64,000 nucleotides of DNA from Streptomyces dengpaensis (lineage in GTDB: Bacteria > Actinomycetota > Actinomycetes > Streptomycetales > Streptomycetaceae), in the NCBI RefSeq assembly GCF_002946835.1, contig NZ_CP026652.1:558001-622000 (forward strand), written 5' to 3'. The translations under genes and the position numbers were made by a program. Every line of letters starts with the position of its first letter. Position 1 is the first letter of the stretch. Of the stretch, positions 17,312-26,439 are shown one piece after another. The notes below the pieces were generated by a model. That model was not told where the DNA came from, made no database searches, and saw only the letters and a program-made list of their open reading frames with translations.

Positions 17312-18424
17312 ATGTCTGACCTGTTGCGCGCCCCTGCCGAGATCAAGTTCGCCGAGGAGCTGGACTGGCTGGAGTCCGTCGACGACAACCCCAAGCCCTT
17401 CTCCTGGCGCCTGTCCCCGAAGATGGTCCGCCTGTTCGTCCTGGGCTCCGAGCGCTCCGACGGCCTGGACCGGGAGATCTCGCAGAAGTGGTTCGGCGAC
17501 CGCAGCTTCGTCGAGCGCTCCATCGTCACGCTGGCCTCCGACCGCGGACTGCTGCTGATCGGCGACCCCGGCACCGGCAAGAGCTGGCTGGCCGAGCTGC
17601 TGTCGGCCGCGATCTCCCGCAATTCCACCCAGGTGGTGCAGGGCACGGCCGGCACCACCGAGGACCACATCAAGTACTCCTGGAACGTGTCCATGGTCAT
17701 CGCCAAGGGCCAGTCGCGGGAGTCGATGATCCCCTCGCCGATCATGACGGCGATGGAGACCGGCACGATCGGCCGTTTCGAGGAACTCACCCGCTCCACC
17801 AGCGACGTCCAGGACGCGTTGATCTCGATCCTGTCCGAGAAGTACATCTCCGTGCCGGAGCTGGACAGCGACAACATCGTCTTCGCCAAGCCCGGCTTCT
17901 CGGTCATCGCCACCGCCAACAGCCGCGACCGGGGCGTCAACGACCTGTCCTCGGCGCTCAAGCGCCGCTTCAACTTCGTCCGCATTCCGGTGGTCACGAA
18001 CAAGAAGAGCGAGGCGGAGATCGTCCGCTTCCGCACCGAGGAACTGCTGCGCCGCCACCAGATCGAGCTGGATGTGCCGCCGACGCTGCTCGACGTGCTG
18101 CTGCAGAGCTTCGCCGACCTGCGTGCCTCGGCGGCCGCGGCCGGCAGCGACGACGAGAAGCTGGAGTCCGCGCTGTCCACCGCCGAGCAGATCGGCGTAC
18201 TGGAGGACGCGATCCTGCACAGCAACTTCTTCGGCGAACGTGCCCTGACCGCCCACACGCTGGCCTCCTCGCTCGTCGGATCGCTGGCGCGCCGCGAGCC
18301 GGAGGACCTGGCCATCCTCAACAAGTACCTGCACGGCGTCGTCGAGCCACGCAGCAAGGAAGAGGGCGGATCCTGGCCGGAGTTCCTGGAGGGCGGCCGC
18401 GACGCGATCGCCACCCTGTCATGA
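17312..18424 (+). CDS. MoxR-type AAA ATPase
   Basis: A 370-residue AAA+ protein. Walker A is GDPGTGKS at residues 84-91. The Walker B region reads GRFEELTRSTSDVQDAL, with the acidic pair FEE in place of the usual DE. Sensor 1 is VIATANSRD, and the arginine-finger region is SSALKRRFNFVRIP. It is therefore expected to hydrolyse ATP and remodel or activate a partner, as MoxR proteins do together with VWA proteins. The start is ATG 17312, after AGAAAGG. The stop overlaps the start of the DUF5682 gene (ATGA). It is the engine of the five-gene cluster. Confidence 0.9.
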   Translation: MSDLLRAPAEIKFAEELDWLESVDDNPKPFSWRLSPKMVRLFVLGSERSDGLDREISQKWFGDRSFVERSIVTLASDRGLLLIGDPGTGKSWLAELLSAAISRNSTQVVQGTAGTTEDHIKYSWNVSMVIAKGQSRESMIPSPIMTAMETGTIGRFEELTRSTSDVQDALISILSEKYISVPELDSDNIVFAKPGFSVIATANSRDRGVNDLSSALKRRFNFVRIPVVTNKKSEAEIVRFRTEELLRRHQIELDVPPTLLDVLLQSFADLRASAAAAGSDDEKLESALSTAEQIGVLEDAILHSNFFGERALTAHTLASSLVGSLARREPEDLAILNKYLHGVVEPRSKEEGGSWPEFLEGGRDAIATLS

Positions 18425-21246
18425 GCGGCACCGACGGCCGCACGCTCACGAGCGGCGCAGACGAGGGGACGTTCACCGGGCTCCGTACTCAACTCCAGGA
18501 AGCCGCCCAGACGTTCGCCGACGGACCGGACGCCCTGGAGGGCATCCTCCTCGGCATCGTCGACGACGTCGACCGCGCGGTGCGCGAGCCGCTGGAGATC
18601 TTCCCCGTCTGCCACCACTCGCCCGCCTCCGCGCTCGCGATGGCCCGCCGCCTGCGGGAGAAGCAGCCGAAGGTCGTGTACCTGGAGCTGTGCGAGGACA
18701 TGGCGCCGCTGCTGACCGAACTGCGCAACTGCAAGCTCCCGGTGGCGGTCCAGGCGTTCGCGTCCGAAGTCGACGGCTTCCCGGCCGAGTGGTCCCCGCT
18801 GTCGGTGGTCGCGCCGATCACCGAGGCCTCGGCCGAATACCAGGCGATCGCCTACGCACTGGACACGCCGGGCGTCGAACTGGTCCTCGTCGACCGTTCC
18901 TCCGATCACGTCTTCCAGTGGGACGCACGCGCGGAGCACTCCGAGGGGCCGGCCGACCCGGACGCACCGGCCGCCGAGGAGGAGGCCGCGCTGCACGGCG
19001 ACGCGGTCGGCGTCGAGATCGGCGACCTGCGGCCGCGCTTCGCCGAACTGGAGGAGCACCTGCTGCGTCACGGCAGGGTGCGGCACTGGTCGGAGTGGTG
19101 GCACCAGTACGTCGAACTGCCGCTCGGCGACAGCGACCACGACACCTACCGCCAGGTCATGCTCCTGATCGGCAGCCTCTTCCGGCGCCTCGCACCCGGC
19201 GACCCCCATCGGGTGCGCGTGGACGAGGACCGCGAGCGCTACATGTGGACCAGGATGCGCGAGCATCTGACCGCGACCGGCACCGATCCCGCGGACTGCC
19301 TGTACGTCTGCGGCGCCTTCCACGCGGCCAGCCCCGTCGAGGAGTTCGGCGTCCACGGCTCCGGCACCTTCGAGATCAGCCCGCGCAGTGCCACCAAGTG
19401 GCAGCACGGCCTGATTCCGTCGAGCCACGCGGCGATCGAGGCGCAGTTCGGCCTCGCCGCGGGCTCGGTGTCGATCGCTGAGACCGTCTGGGCGAAGAAC
19501 GTCAGGCGCACGCGCGTGGAGCCGTACCGCCTGGCGGGACAGGCAGGTGCGAAGAAGTCGAAGGCCAAGAAGAAGACGGCGGCCGCTCCCGTGCAGGAGG
19601 TCGCTCCGTCCGACAAGCTGACCGGCTTCCTGCGGCGACCGCCCGTGCTGGACCGGCTGGACGAGGCCGAACTGCTCGGCTGGTCGGTGGAGATCGTGCG
19701 CGCCACGCGCCGCAACGGCTATCTCGCGTCCACCGCCGACGCCATCGCGGTGTTCGAGACGTCGATCCTGCTGGCCGGGATGCGCGACCGGGCCAAGCCG
19801 ACGCCGTACGACTTCCAGGACGCGGCCGTCACCTGTATCGAGAAGGACACCGTGCCCGGCCGACGCGACGTCCGCCGCCTGGTCGAGATCATGATGGGCG
19901 GCGACCGGATCGGCCAGGTCGGCTACGACGCGCTGCCACCCCTGGCCCGCGACGTGCACGACCGGCTCGCGCCGCTGAACCTGAAGCTCCAGCAGCGCGG
20001 TGTGCAACGGGCGCTGCTGGACATAGCGTCCCAGCCGGAACTGGGGCAGTGCTCCGACGTGCTGTGGATGCTGCGGTACCTGATGCCGCAGGGCGCCGCT
20101 CGCCCGATCATGGGCGAGCGGACACTGGACGAACGGCCGATCCAGGAGTCGTGGGACCTGGCGCTGGGCACCCACCAGCGTGCGCTCATCGAGCTCGGCT
20201 ACGAGGGCGTCAGCATCGAGCAGGTCCTGGAACAGCGCCTGCGCCGCACGGCGTACGGCCCGCAGGCCACCGCGGCGACCGTCCTGCAAGCCGTCGAGGA
20301 CGCGACGCTGTACCTGCGCAGCCGGCGTCTCGCCGACGAGCTGGGCACGCGCGCTCTGGAGGTGCTGTCGGCCGAACGCAGCGTCGACGGCGCGCCGGAG
20401 GTGCTGCGCCGGGTGCGGCGGCTGCTGGCGTACTACCGCACCAGCGAGCCGTTGCTGCCACCGTGGATCGAGTCCTTCGTCAAGACCGGGTACGCGCATT
20501 ACTGCACCCTGCTGCCGACGGCGTTCACCGACGAGGACGCCACTGTCCGTCAAGTGGCGGCGATGCTGGGCTTCTTGTTCAGCATGGAGAGCCTGGCGCT
20601 GTCGCTGGGGTGCGACCGGACCCAACTGGAGCTGGCGGTCGCCCAGTCGCATCCGGAGGATCCGTCGAAGACGGCGCTGCTGTGGGCGGCTCAGACGCAG
20701 CTCGGGTACCTCTCCCGCGCGGACCTTCGGGCGCGGTGCGACGAACTGCTCGGCAACCCCTTGGTGGTGCCCGCCTATCCGCGCTACCTCAGCGGCTTCG
20801 TCCACGCCCTGGAGCCCGTCCCGGGCCTCACCGACTTCGTCGTGGAGGCAGTGTCGAACGCGTTCGGACGGCTGCCGGACCCGGTGCTCCTGCCGTGGCT
20901 GCCGACCCTGATCAGCACCCTGCGTTCCGGGGGCGCCGACCTGGCCCCGCTGCTGATCCGCGAGGCGGGACGGATCTTCCCCGGCCGGCTCGCGGCGCTG
21001 GACGAGTGGGTGCCGCCGTGGCGCGCGCGGCCGGAGCCGCTGTCCGTGCGTCCAGCCCGGCGCGCGGACGTCGGCCCGGGTGCCGCCCTGCTCGCCGCCC
21101 ACCCCGCGACGTGCGACGCGGTGGCGACTCTGCTGGGCTGCGACGGGACATGGGAGACGGCGGATCCCGGCCCGCAGGGCGCGGCACTGCTCGGTCGCCA
21201 TCCGGACACGGCGGTGGCACTGGAGGCGCTGCTGGCCGTCCGGTGA
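18421..21246 (+). CDS. DUF5682 family protein
   Basis: A 941-residue protein, the last gene of the cluster. The N-terminal part recalls the TraB/TIKI/EreA-ChaN superfamily: FPVCHHSPASALAMARRL with His65-His66, then VVYLELCEDM about 25 residues on, and a second site YVCGAFHAA with His301. Those His/Glu positions are where superfamily members bind metal or catalyse hydrolysis, so a hydrolytic activity is possible but unproven. Residues about 370-390 are a Lys/Ala-rich linker (AKKSKAKKKTAA). The remaining ~550 residues are helical and repeat-like. ATG 18421 overlaps the moxR stop. A hydrolase-like head joined to a large helical body suggests a target recognised through the C-terminus. Confidence 0.82.
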   Translation: MSGTDGRTLTSGADEGTFTGLRTQLQEAAQTFADGPDALEGILLGIVDDVDRAVREPLEIFPVCHHSPASALAMARRLREKQPKVVYLELCEDMAPLLTELRNCKLPVAVQAFASEVDGFPAEWSPLSVVAPITEASAEYQAIAYALDTPGVELVLVDRSSDHVFQWDARAEHSEGPADPDAPAAEEEAALHGDAVGVEIGDLRPRFAELEEHLLRHGRVRHWSEWWHQYVELPLGDSDHDTYRQVMLLIGSLFRRLAPGDPHRVRVDEDRERYMWTRMREHLTATGTDPADCLYVCGAFHAASPVEEFGVHGSGTFEISPRSATKWQHGLIPSSHAAIEAQFGLAAGSVSIAETVWAKNVRRTRVEPYRLAGQAGAKKSKAKKKTAAAPVQEVAPSDKLTGFLRRPPVLDRLDEAELLGWSVEIVRATRRNGYLASTADAIAVFETSILLAGMRDRAKPTPYDFQDAAVTCIEKDTVPGRRDVRRLVEIMMGGDRIGQVGYDALPPLARDVHDRLAPLNLKLQQRGVQRALLDIASQPELGQCSDVLWMLRYLMPQGAARPIMGERTLDERPIQESWDLALGTHQRALIELGYEGVSIEQVLEQRLRRTAYGPQATAATVLQAVEDATLYLRSRRLADELGTRALEVLSAERSVDGAPEVLRRVRRLLAYYRTSEPLLPPWIESFVKTGYAHYCTLLPTAFTDEDATVRQVAAMLGFLFSMESLALSLGCDRTQLELAVAQSHPEDPSKTALLWAAQTQLGYLSRADLRARCDELLGNPLVVPAYPRYLSGFVHALEPVPGLTDFVVEAVSNAFGRLPDPVLLPWLPTLISTLRSGGADLAPLLIREAGRIFPGRLAALDEWVPPWRARPEPLSVRPARRADVGPGAALLAAHPATCDAVATLLGCDGTWETADPGPQGAALLGRHPDTAVALEALLAVR

Positions 21247-21381
21247 TCCCGGCACCGGTTCACCGCGGAGGGCGCTCGTCCGCTTCACCCGCGGCAGACC
21301 GGTGCCGCATGTCGGACGCCTCGCGCGCGCTCTCCGCTGACGTACGGTTACCGGGAGCGGCCGGTCACCGAGGGGGCCGAA

Positions 21382-22318
21382 ATGGCGGATGTCCAGGGCG
21401 AGTTAGTGCGGGCGCTGCCCGGCACCTTGCGGGAGCACGCGGCACGGCGGGGCGGCAAGACCGCCCACCGGGACGCCCGTCGCGCCGTCTCCTACGCGGA
21501 GTGGGAGGAGCGCACCGGCCGGCTGGCGGGGCACCTGGCGCGGCTCGGGATCCGGCGCGGGGACCGGGTCGCGATCCATCTGGGCAGCCGGGTGGAGCTG
21601 GTGGAGAGTTGCCTCGGCGTGCTGCGGGCCGGCGCCATCGGCGTACTGCTCAATCCCGGCGCGTCGGACGAGGAGTTGGCGTACCTCCTCGACGAGAGCG
21701 GCGCGGTCCTGGTCGTCACCGAGGAGCCGCTGCTGCCGCGGGTCGCCCGACTGGCCGCGTGGCGGCCCGGGTTACGGGTGGTGGTCGCCACGTCGGGCCC
21801 GTCCCGGCCGAAGCGCTCACCTCCCCGGCCGACACGCTCGCCTCCCCCGCCGACACGCTCACATCCCCTGCCGACACGCTCACCTTCGAGGAGCTGGCCG
21901 GAACGGATCCGGGCCTGGCGCCCCGGGACGATCTCGGCCTCGACGATCCGGCCTGGATCCTCTACACCTCAGGCACCACGGGCAAAAGCAAGGGCGCCAT
22001 CTCCACGCAGCGTTCCGCCCTGTGGGCGGTGGCCGCGGCGTACGTACCGGCGTTCGGGCTGCGGGAGCGGGACCGGCTGCTGTGGCCCCTGCCGATGTTC
22101 CACGCCTACGCCCACTCGCTGTGCCTGCTGGGGGTGGTCTCGGTCGGTGCGAGCGCCCACCTCCTCGACCGGGGCGCGAACGTCGCTCAGGCACTCGCGG
22201 CGCAGCCGTTCACCATGCTGGCCGGAGTGCCCGCCACCTACCGCCTGCTGCTGGACTCGCTGCGCGAGACGCCGGCACCCGTGCCCCCTTCTCTGCGGGT
22301 GTGCCTCACCGGGGGCGC
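21382..22318 (+). pseudogene. Acyl-CoA/AMP ligase, frameshifted and 3'-truncated
   Basis: The frame from ATG 21382 encodes the N-terminus of an ANL-superfamily ligase (VSYAEWEERTGRLAGHL, RRGDRVAIHLGSRVELVES) up to about residue 135. Family sequence then continues one frame over from about 21790, with the AMP-binding P-loop YTSGTTGKSKGA and LPMFHAYAHSLCLLGVV, until CLTGGAA near 22310, where it stops abruptly. The C-terminal hinge, catalytic lysine and the rest are missing. A 3x21-bp tandem repeat lies next to the frameshift. What follows is a thioesterase fragment, so this looks like a loading-module ligase left after a polyketide synthase collapsed. Confidence 0.75.
21819..21881 (+). repeat. 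Three 21-bp tandem repeats in the ligase remnant
   Basis: Units 21819-21839, 21840-21860 and 21861-21881 are near-identical 21-mers. In the ligase frame that resumes at about 21790 they encode TSPADTL, ASPADTL and TSPADTL. They lie just 3' of the frameshift. Confidence 0.85.
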
Positions 22319-22805
22319 GGCGCCACCTCGGCGACCGCCCGTACGTCGTCGTGGGTCACTCCATGGGCGGAACGGTCGCACACGCCATCGCCACACGTCT
22401 GGCGGCCGACGGCACGCCCCCGGCCGGGCTCGTCCTGGTGGACTCGTACCACATCACCCCTGACCGGGAGGCCGAACCGTGGCTGCTGGCCCTGCCCGCC
22501 CGGATCCCGCTCACCATCGGTGACGGTTCGACACCGCGGTGGACGACCTGACGCTGCTGTCACTGGGCGCGTACACCCGGATCTTCCGCGGCTGGCATCC
22601 GGAGCCGACGGATGTTCCCACGCTGCTGGTGCGCGCCACGGAGCCACTGCCGCACATGCCGGATCAGTGGCAGTCCTCCTGGCCCGGCCCGCACGACACG
22701 GCGGACGTCCCCGGCACCCATCTGAGCATGCTCGAGAACCACGCCACGACGACGGCCGAAGCCATCCGCGGATGGATCGAAGCGCTCGGCCCGGCGGCCG
22801 GGTGA
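22319..22805 (+). pseudogene. Polyketide-synthase-type thioesterase fragment
   Basis: Starting at about 22319 the sequence abruptly becomes an alpha/beta-hydrolase thioesterase as found at the end of type I PKSs: HLGDRPYVVVGHSMGGTVAHA with the GHSMG nucleophile elbow, then LAADGTPPAGLVLVDSY. A one-base shift near 22520-22526 breaks the frame. The family continues from about 22527 as FDTAVDDLTLLSLGAYTRIF, through WPGPHDTADVPGTHLSML, which carries the catalytic-His region, to a stop at 22805. The nucleophile Ser and active-site His therefore lie in different frames, and the enzyme cannot be made. Joined head-to-tail with a ligase remnant, it suggests that a large multimodular gene between them was deleted. 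Confidence 0.75.
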
Positions 22806-23012
22806 CGCCGGAGTACGAGCGTGCGAAAGCGACGGTCACCCGGTCGGCGCCACCGCGCCCCGATTACCGAAGTCAACCCGGTCGGCGCCCTCGACGGGGC
22901 ACCTGCCGGTGTGGACGGCTCCCACGTCTGTACGAAAAAGATGGACAACTGCTTATGAGACGCGCCGCCACAGTTCTCGCACAGAGCGGCACAAAACGTG
23001 TGTTATTCGGTC

Positions 23013-24767
23013 ATGGACAAACACACGCGGCGCACCTTGCTCGGTACCTCGATCGTGGCCATCGGCTCGGGAGTCCTGGCCGCCTGTTCCAGGGGGGGTT
23101 CGCCCTCAGGAACCGGTTCGCACTCGGCGGCCGCCTCCCCGCCCGGGGCCGACCCGCACACGGGGGCCAACCCGTACGCGGCGGGTGACCCGTACGCGGT
23201 GGCCAGCCCGCACGCGGGGAGCGGCCCGCACGCGGAGGCAGGCCCGCACGCGCGGGGCAGGGCCTTCCGCGAAAGCGGCGGCACCTTCGTCCCCAAGGGA
23301 CCCAAGGGATACGTGAACCCGTCCGATCCCGAGGTCATCGCCGTCGAGAAGGAACGCGGGCCCGGACCCGTCCGCAGGTTCAGGCTCATCGCCACCGAGA
23401 CGTCCCTCGACCTGGGCGGCCCGACCGTCAGGACATGGGCGTACGGCGACAGGCTGCCCGGCAAGGAGATCCGGGTAACCGCGGGCGACATCCTCGATCT
23501 CACACTCGCCAACCACCTGCCCGAGGCGACGACGCTGCACTCGCACGGCATCCGGATGCGCTGCGACATGGACGGCGTACCGGGCCTGACCCAGTACTCC
23601 ATCAGGCCCGGTGCGGACTTCAACTACCGCTTCGCCGTGACGCACCCAGGCACGTACTGGCTGCATTCGCACTCGGGACTGCAGGTCGACCGGGGCCTGT
23701 ACGCCCCACTGATCATCGAGGACCCCCGGGAGCCGCTGTCCTACGACAAGGAGTGGGTCATCGTCCTGGACGACTGGGTGGACGGCGTGGCCGGTTCGAC
23801 CCCGGACGGGGTGCTCGCGCAGTTGCTCGACGGCAAAAAGATGGCGCACATGGACATGGGTGAGGGCACCTCGCACGACGGTTCCCGACACGCCGACGAG
23901 GGCGCCCGCTGGCACGCCGACAAGCACGCCGGACCCTCCCGCGTGCTGCACGGTTCCCGCAGCCGCATGCTGCAGGGAGAGGGCGGCAACGTCGACTACC
24001 CGTTCTACCTGATCAACGGCCGCCTCCCGCACGCCCCTTCGGTGTTCCGGGCCCGCCCCGGCGAGCGCATCCGGCTGCGGATCATCAACGCCGGGAGCGA
24101 GACGGCGTTCCGGGTGGCCCTGGGCGGCCACAAGATGACGATCACGCACACGGACGGCTACCCGGTCCAGCACGCGAGGACCGACGCGCTGCTGATCGGC
24201 ATGGCCGAACGCTACGACGTGCTGATCACCGCCAAGGACGGAGTGTTCCCGCTGGTCGCGCTCGCCGAGGGCAAGGACGCACGAGCCATGGCCATCCTGC
24301 GCACCGGCGGCGGGGCCCCGCCCCGGTCCGTACATCTGCGGGAGCTCAACGGCCAGGTCGTACCGGCCAGACGCCTGGTACCGCAGGATTCCGTGGCCCT
24401 CTGCAACCGCCGCCCGGACCGCGAGCTGCGCTTCAGGCTGACCGGCGGCCACAGGAAGTACGACTGGAGCTTCGACCACCAGCCCTACTCCGTGACACAA
24501 CGCCATCCGATCCGGCAGGGCGAGCGGGTCCGTCTGACCCTCATCAACGCCACCGATATGTTCCACCCCGTGCACTTGCACGGCCACACGTTCGCCCTGA
24601 AGGGCTTCGGCGCGGTCGGAGCCCGCAAGGACACCTCCCTGGTCCTGCCGCACCGCAAAATCGTGGTCGACTTCAACGCCGACAATCCGGGCCTGTGGAT
24701 GCTCCACTGCCACAACCAGTACCACTCCGAATCCGGCATGATGACCATCCTCGGCTACCGGAAGTGA
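23013..24767 (+). CDS. Exported multicopper oxidase (lipoprotein-type)
   Basis: A 584-residue multicopper oxidase. The four copper-ligand motifs are present in order: TLHSHGIRM, YWLHSHSGLQ, HPVHLHGHTF and HCHNQYHSESGM, the last carrying the type 1 Cys and Met. The N-terminus has a twin arginine (TRRTLLGTS) and a lipobox-like VLAAC, so Tat export followed by lipidation is likely. Six hexapeptide repeats then form a linker (23148-23255). A His/Met-rich stretch around residues 275-310 (KMAHMDMGEG, HADEGARWHADKH) resembles copper-sensing segments of CueO-type enzymes. ATG 23013 is used; a GTG 15 bp upstream is in frame. A copper resistance or phenol-oxidising role is possible. Confidence 0.9.
   Translation: MDKHTRRTLLGTSIVAIGSGVLAACSRGGSPSGTGSHSAAASPPGADPHTGANPYAAGDPYAVASPHAGSGPHAEAGPHARGRAFRESGGTFVPKGPKGYVNPSDPEVIAVEKERGPGPVRRFRLIATETSLDLGGPTVRTWAYGDRLPGKEIRVTAGDILDLTLANHLPEATTLHSHGIRMRCDMDGVPGLTQYSIRPGADFNYRFAVTHPGTYWLHSHSGLQVDRGLYAPLIIEDPREPLSYDKEWVIVLDDWVDGVAGSTPDGVLAQLLDGKKMAHMDMGEGTSHDGSRHADEGARWHADKHAGPSRVLHGSRSRMLQGEGGNVDYPFYLINGRLPHAPSVFRARPGERIRLRIINAGSETAFRVALGGHKMTITHTDGYPVQHARTDALLIGMAERYDVLITAKDGVFPLVALAEGKDARAMAILRTGGGAPPRSVHLRELNGQVVPARRLVPQDSVALCNRRPDRELRFRLTGGHRKYDWSFDHQPYSVTQRHPIRQGERVRLTLINATDMFHPVHLHGHTFALKGFGAVGARKDTSLVLPHRKIVVDFNADNPGLWMLHCHNQYHSESGMMTILGYRK
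23148..23255 (+). repeat. Six 18-bp tandem repeats in the multicopper oxidase linker
   Basis: Six consecutive 18-bp units encode ADPHTG, ANPYAA, GDPYAV, ASPHAG, SGPHAE and AGPHAR. They form a Pro/His/Gly-rich spacer between the lipobox and the catalytic domain. The His residues may bind metal weakly. Confidence 0.8.
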
Positions 24768-24842
24768 CGAAGACGTCCCAGGGGATGCGCTGCCTGGGGA
24801 CGGTGTGAGCTTTCTTCGCCCCCGCCGCCCCTACGCGTCCCG

Positions 24843-24966
24843 TACCTGGGGGCTGCCGCCCCCAGACACCCGCTGTCGCGCTGACGCGCTCGTCCTCGAA
24901 CGCCGGACGGGCCAAACCCTTTCAGCCCGCTCCGGCGTTCGAGGAGCGGGGTCCGGGGCGGAGCCC
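24843..24966. repeat. Palindromic intergenic element, bidirectional terminator
   Basis: In the gap between the convergent oxidase and transhydrogenase genes, a short hairpin (24846-24853 with 24858-24865) is followed by an imperfect inverted repeat of about 24 bp (24887-24912 with 24925-24948) and a GGGGTCCGGGGCGGAGCCCC block. This combination, with cores CTCGAACGCCGGA and TCCGGCGTTCGAG, is a dispersed Streptomyces intergenic repeat that I recognise. It most likely terminates both transcripts. Confidence 0.65.
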
Positions 24967-25004
24967 CAGGTGCGGGACGGGTACCTTCGGAGGCGGCGCG
25001 GCGG

Positions 25005-26408
25005 TCAGTCCCTGAGGCGGTCGATGTGGCGGATCTTGTTGGTCGCGTCCAGGGCGGCGACCTTGTAGGACTCCGCGAGTGTCGGGTAGTTGAACACGGC
25101 GTCGACCAGGTAGTCGACCGTGCCGCCGCAGCCCATGACGGACTGGCCGATGTGGATGAGTTCGGTGGCGCCGGTGCCGAAGCAATGCACGCCGAGCAGT
25201 GTGCGGTCCTCAGGGGAGACCAGCAGCTTGAGCATGCCGTGCGAGTCGCCGATGATCTGGCCCCGGGCCAGTTCGCGATAGCGGGAGATGCCGACCTCGA
25301 ACGGCACGCGGTCCTCGGTGAGTTGGTCCTCGGTCCGCCCGATGAAGCTGATCTCCGGGATGGTGTAGATGCCGATCGGCTGCAGGTCGTGCATCCGGTT
25401 CACCGGCTCGCCGCAGGCGTGGTACGCCGCCGTTCGGCCCTGCTCCATCGACGTCGCCGCCAGCGCGGGGAAGCCGATGACGTCCCCTACGGCGTAGACG
25501 TGCGGCACCTCGGTGCGGTAGTGCTCGTCAACGGTGATGCGGCCGCGCGCGTCGGCGGACAGGCCCGCCTTGTCCAGGTCGAGTTCGTCGGTGAGGCCCT
25601 GGCGGCCCGCCGAGTACATCACGGCGTCCGCGGGGATCTTCTTGCCACTCTCCAGAACCGTGAGGGTGCCTCGGGGATGACGTTCGACCGCGGCGACGGT
25701 CTCTCCGAACCGGAAGGTGACGGCCAGCTCCCGCAGGTGGTACTTCAGCGACTCGATCACCTCGACGTCGCAGAAGTCGAGCATGCCGGGCCGCTTCTCG
25801 ACCACCGTGATCTTGCTGCCGAGGGCGGCGAACATGGAGGCGTACTCCATGCCGATCACCCCCGCCCCGACGATGACCATGGAACGCGGCACCTGCTCCA
25901 GGTTGAGCACATTGTCCGAGTCCATGATCGTCCGCCCGTCGAACTCGACGCTCGCGGGCCTGGCCGGACGGGTGCCGGTGGCGATGACGATGCGCTCGGC
26001 GGTCAACTGCCGTTCGTTGCCGTTCACTTCGCGCAGGGCGATCGTGTGGTCGTCGAGGAAGCGGCCGGTGCCCGCGAAGAGAGAGACGTGGTTGCGTGAC
26101 AACTGGCTGCGGATGACGTCGACTTCCCGGCTGACCACGTGCTCGGTGCGCGCGGTCAGATCGGCGACGGTGATGTCCTCCTTGAGGCGGTAGCTCTGGC
26201 CGTACAGATCCCGCTGGGTGAGGCCGGTGAGATACAGAACCGCCTCACGCAGGGTCTTGGAAGGGATGGTCCCGGTGTGGATGGAGACCCCGCCGACCAT
26301 GTCGGGGCGGTCGATGACGGCGACCCGACGGCCGAGCTTGGCCGCCGCGATGGCGGCCTTCTGGCCGCCCGGGCCGGATCCGATGACGAGCATGTCGAAG
26401 TCGGGCAC
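25005..26408 (-). CDS. sthA: Soluble NAD(P)+ transhydrogenase
   Basis: A 467-residue flavoprotein of the disulfide-reductase fold matching soluble pyridine nucleotide transhydrogenase, which equilibrates NADPH and NADH in the cytoplasm. The FAD motif is [19 protein letters not shown] at residues 7-25 and the NAD(P) motif is [19 protein letters not shown]. The redox-active region reads [16 protein letters not shown], so both cysteines of the lipoamide-dehydrogenase CxxxxC are absent, which fits a transhydrogenase. The C-terminal dimer domain has [13 protein letters not shown]; the family base His is replaced there. An IS630-type element begins about 31 bp upstream of the start at 26408, cutting the gene off from its original promoter. 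Confidence 0.9.
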   Translation of the reverse strand: MPDFDMLVIGSGPGGQKAAIAAAKLGRRVAVIDRPDMVGGVSIHTGTIPSKTLREAVLYLTGLTQRDLYGQSYRLKEDITVADLTARTEHVVSREVDVIRSQLSRNHVSLFAGTGRFLDDHTIALREVNGNERQLTAERIVIATGTRPARPASVEFDGRTIMDSDNVLNLEQVPRSMVIVGAGVIGMEYASMFAALGSKITVVEKRPGMLDFCDVEVIESLKYHLRELAVTFRFGETVAAVERHPRGTLTVLESGKKIPADAVMYSAGRQGLTDELDLDKAGLSADARGRITVDEHYRTEVPHVYAVGDVIGFPALAATSMEQGRTAAYHACGEPVNRMHDLQPIGIYTIPEISFIGRTEDQLTEDRVPFEVGISRYRELARGQIIGDSHGMLKLLVSPEDRTLLGVHCFGTGATELIHIGQSVMGCGGTVDYLVDAVFNYPTLAESYKVAALDATNKIRHIDRLRD

Positions 26409-26439
26409 GCTCCGGAGTCTGTCAGGCCGAGACCTTCCC

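Noticed and set aside
13424..21246. Considering the XRE/Tap-like genes and the MoxR cluster as one mobile element.
   Set aside because: No integrase, attachment repeats or tRNA boundary were found, and the two groups are divergent with different character.
17296..21288. A 1330-codon open frame on the minus strand opposite the MoxR/DUF5682 genes.
   Set aside because: Very long antisense frames are normal in high-GC DNA. Its composition is Arg/Gly/Pro-rich with no motifs, whereas the plus strand encodes clear domains.
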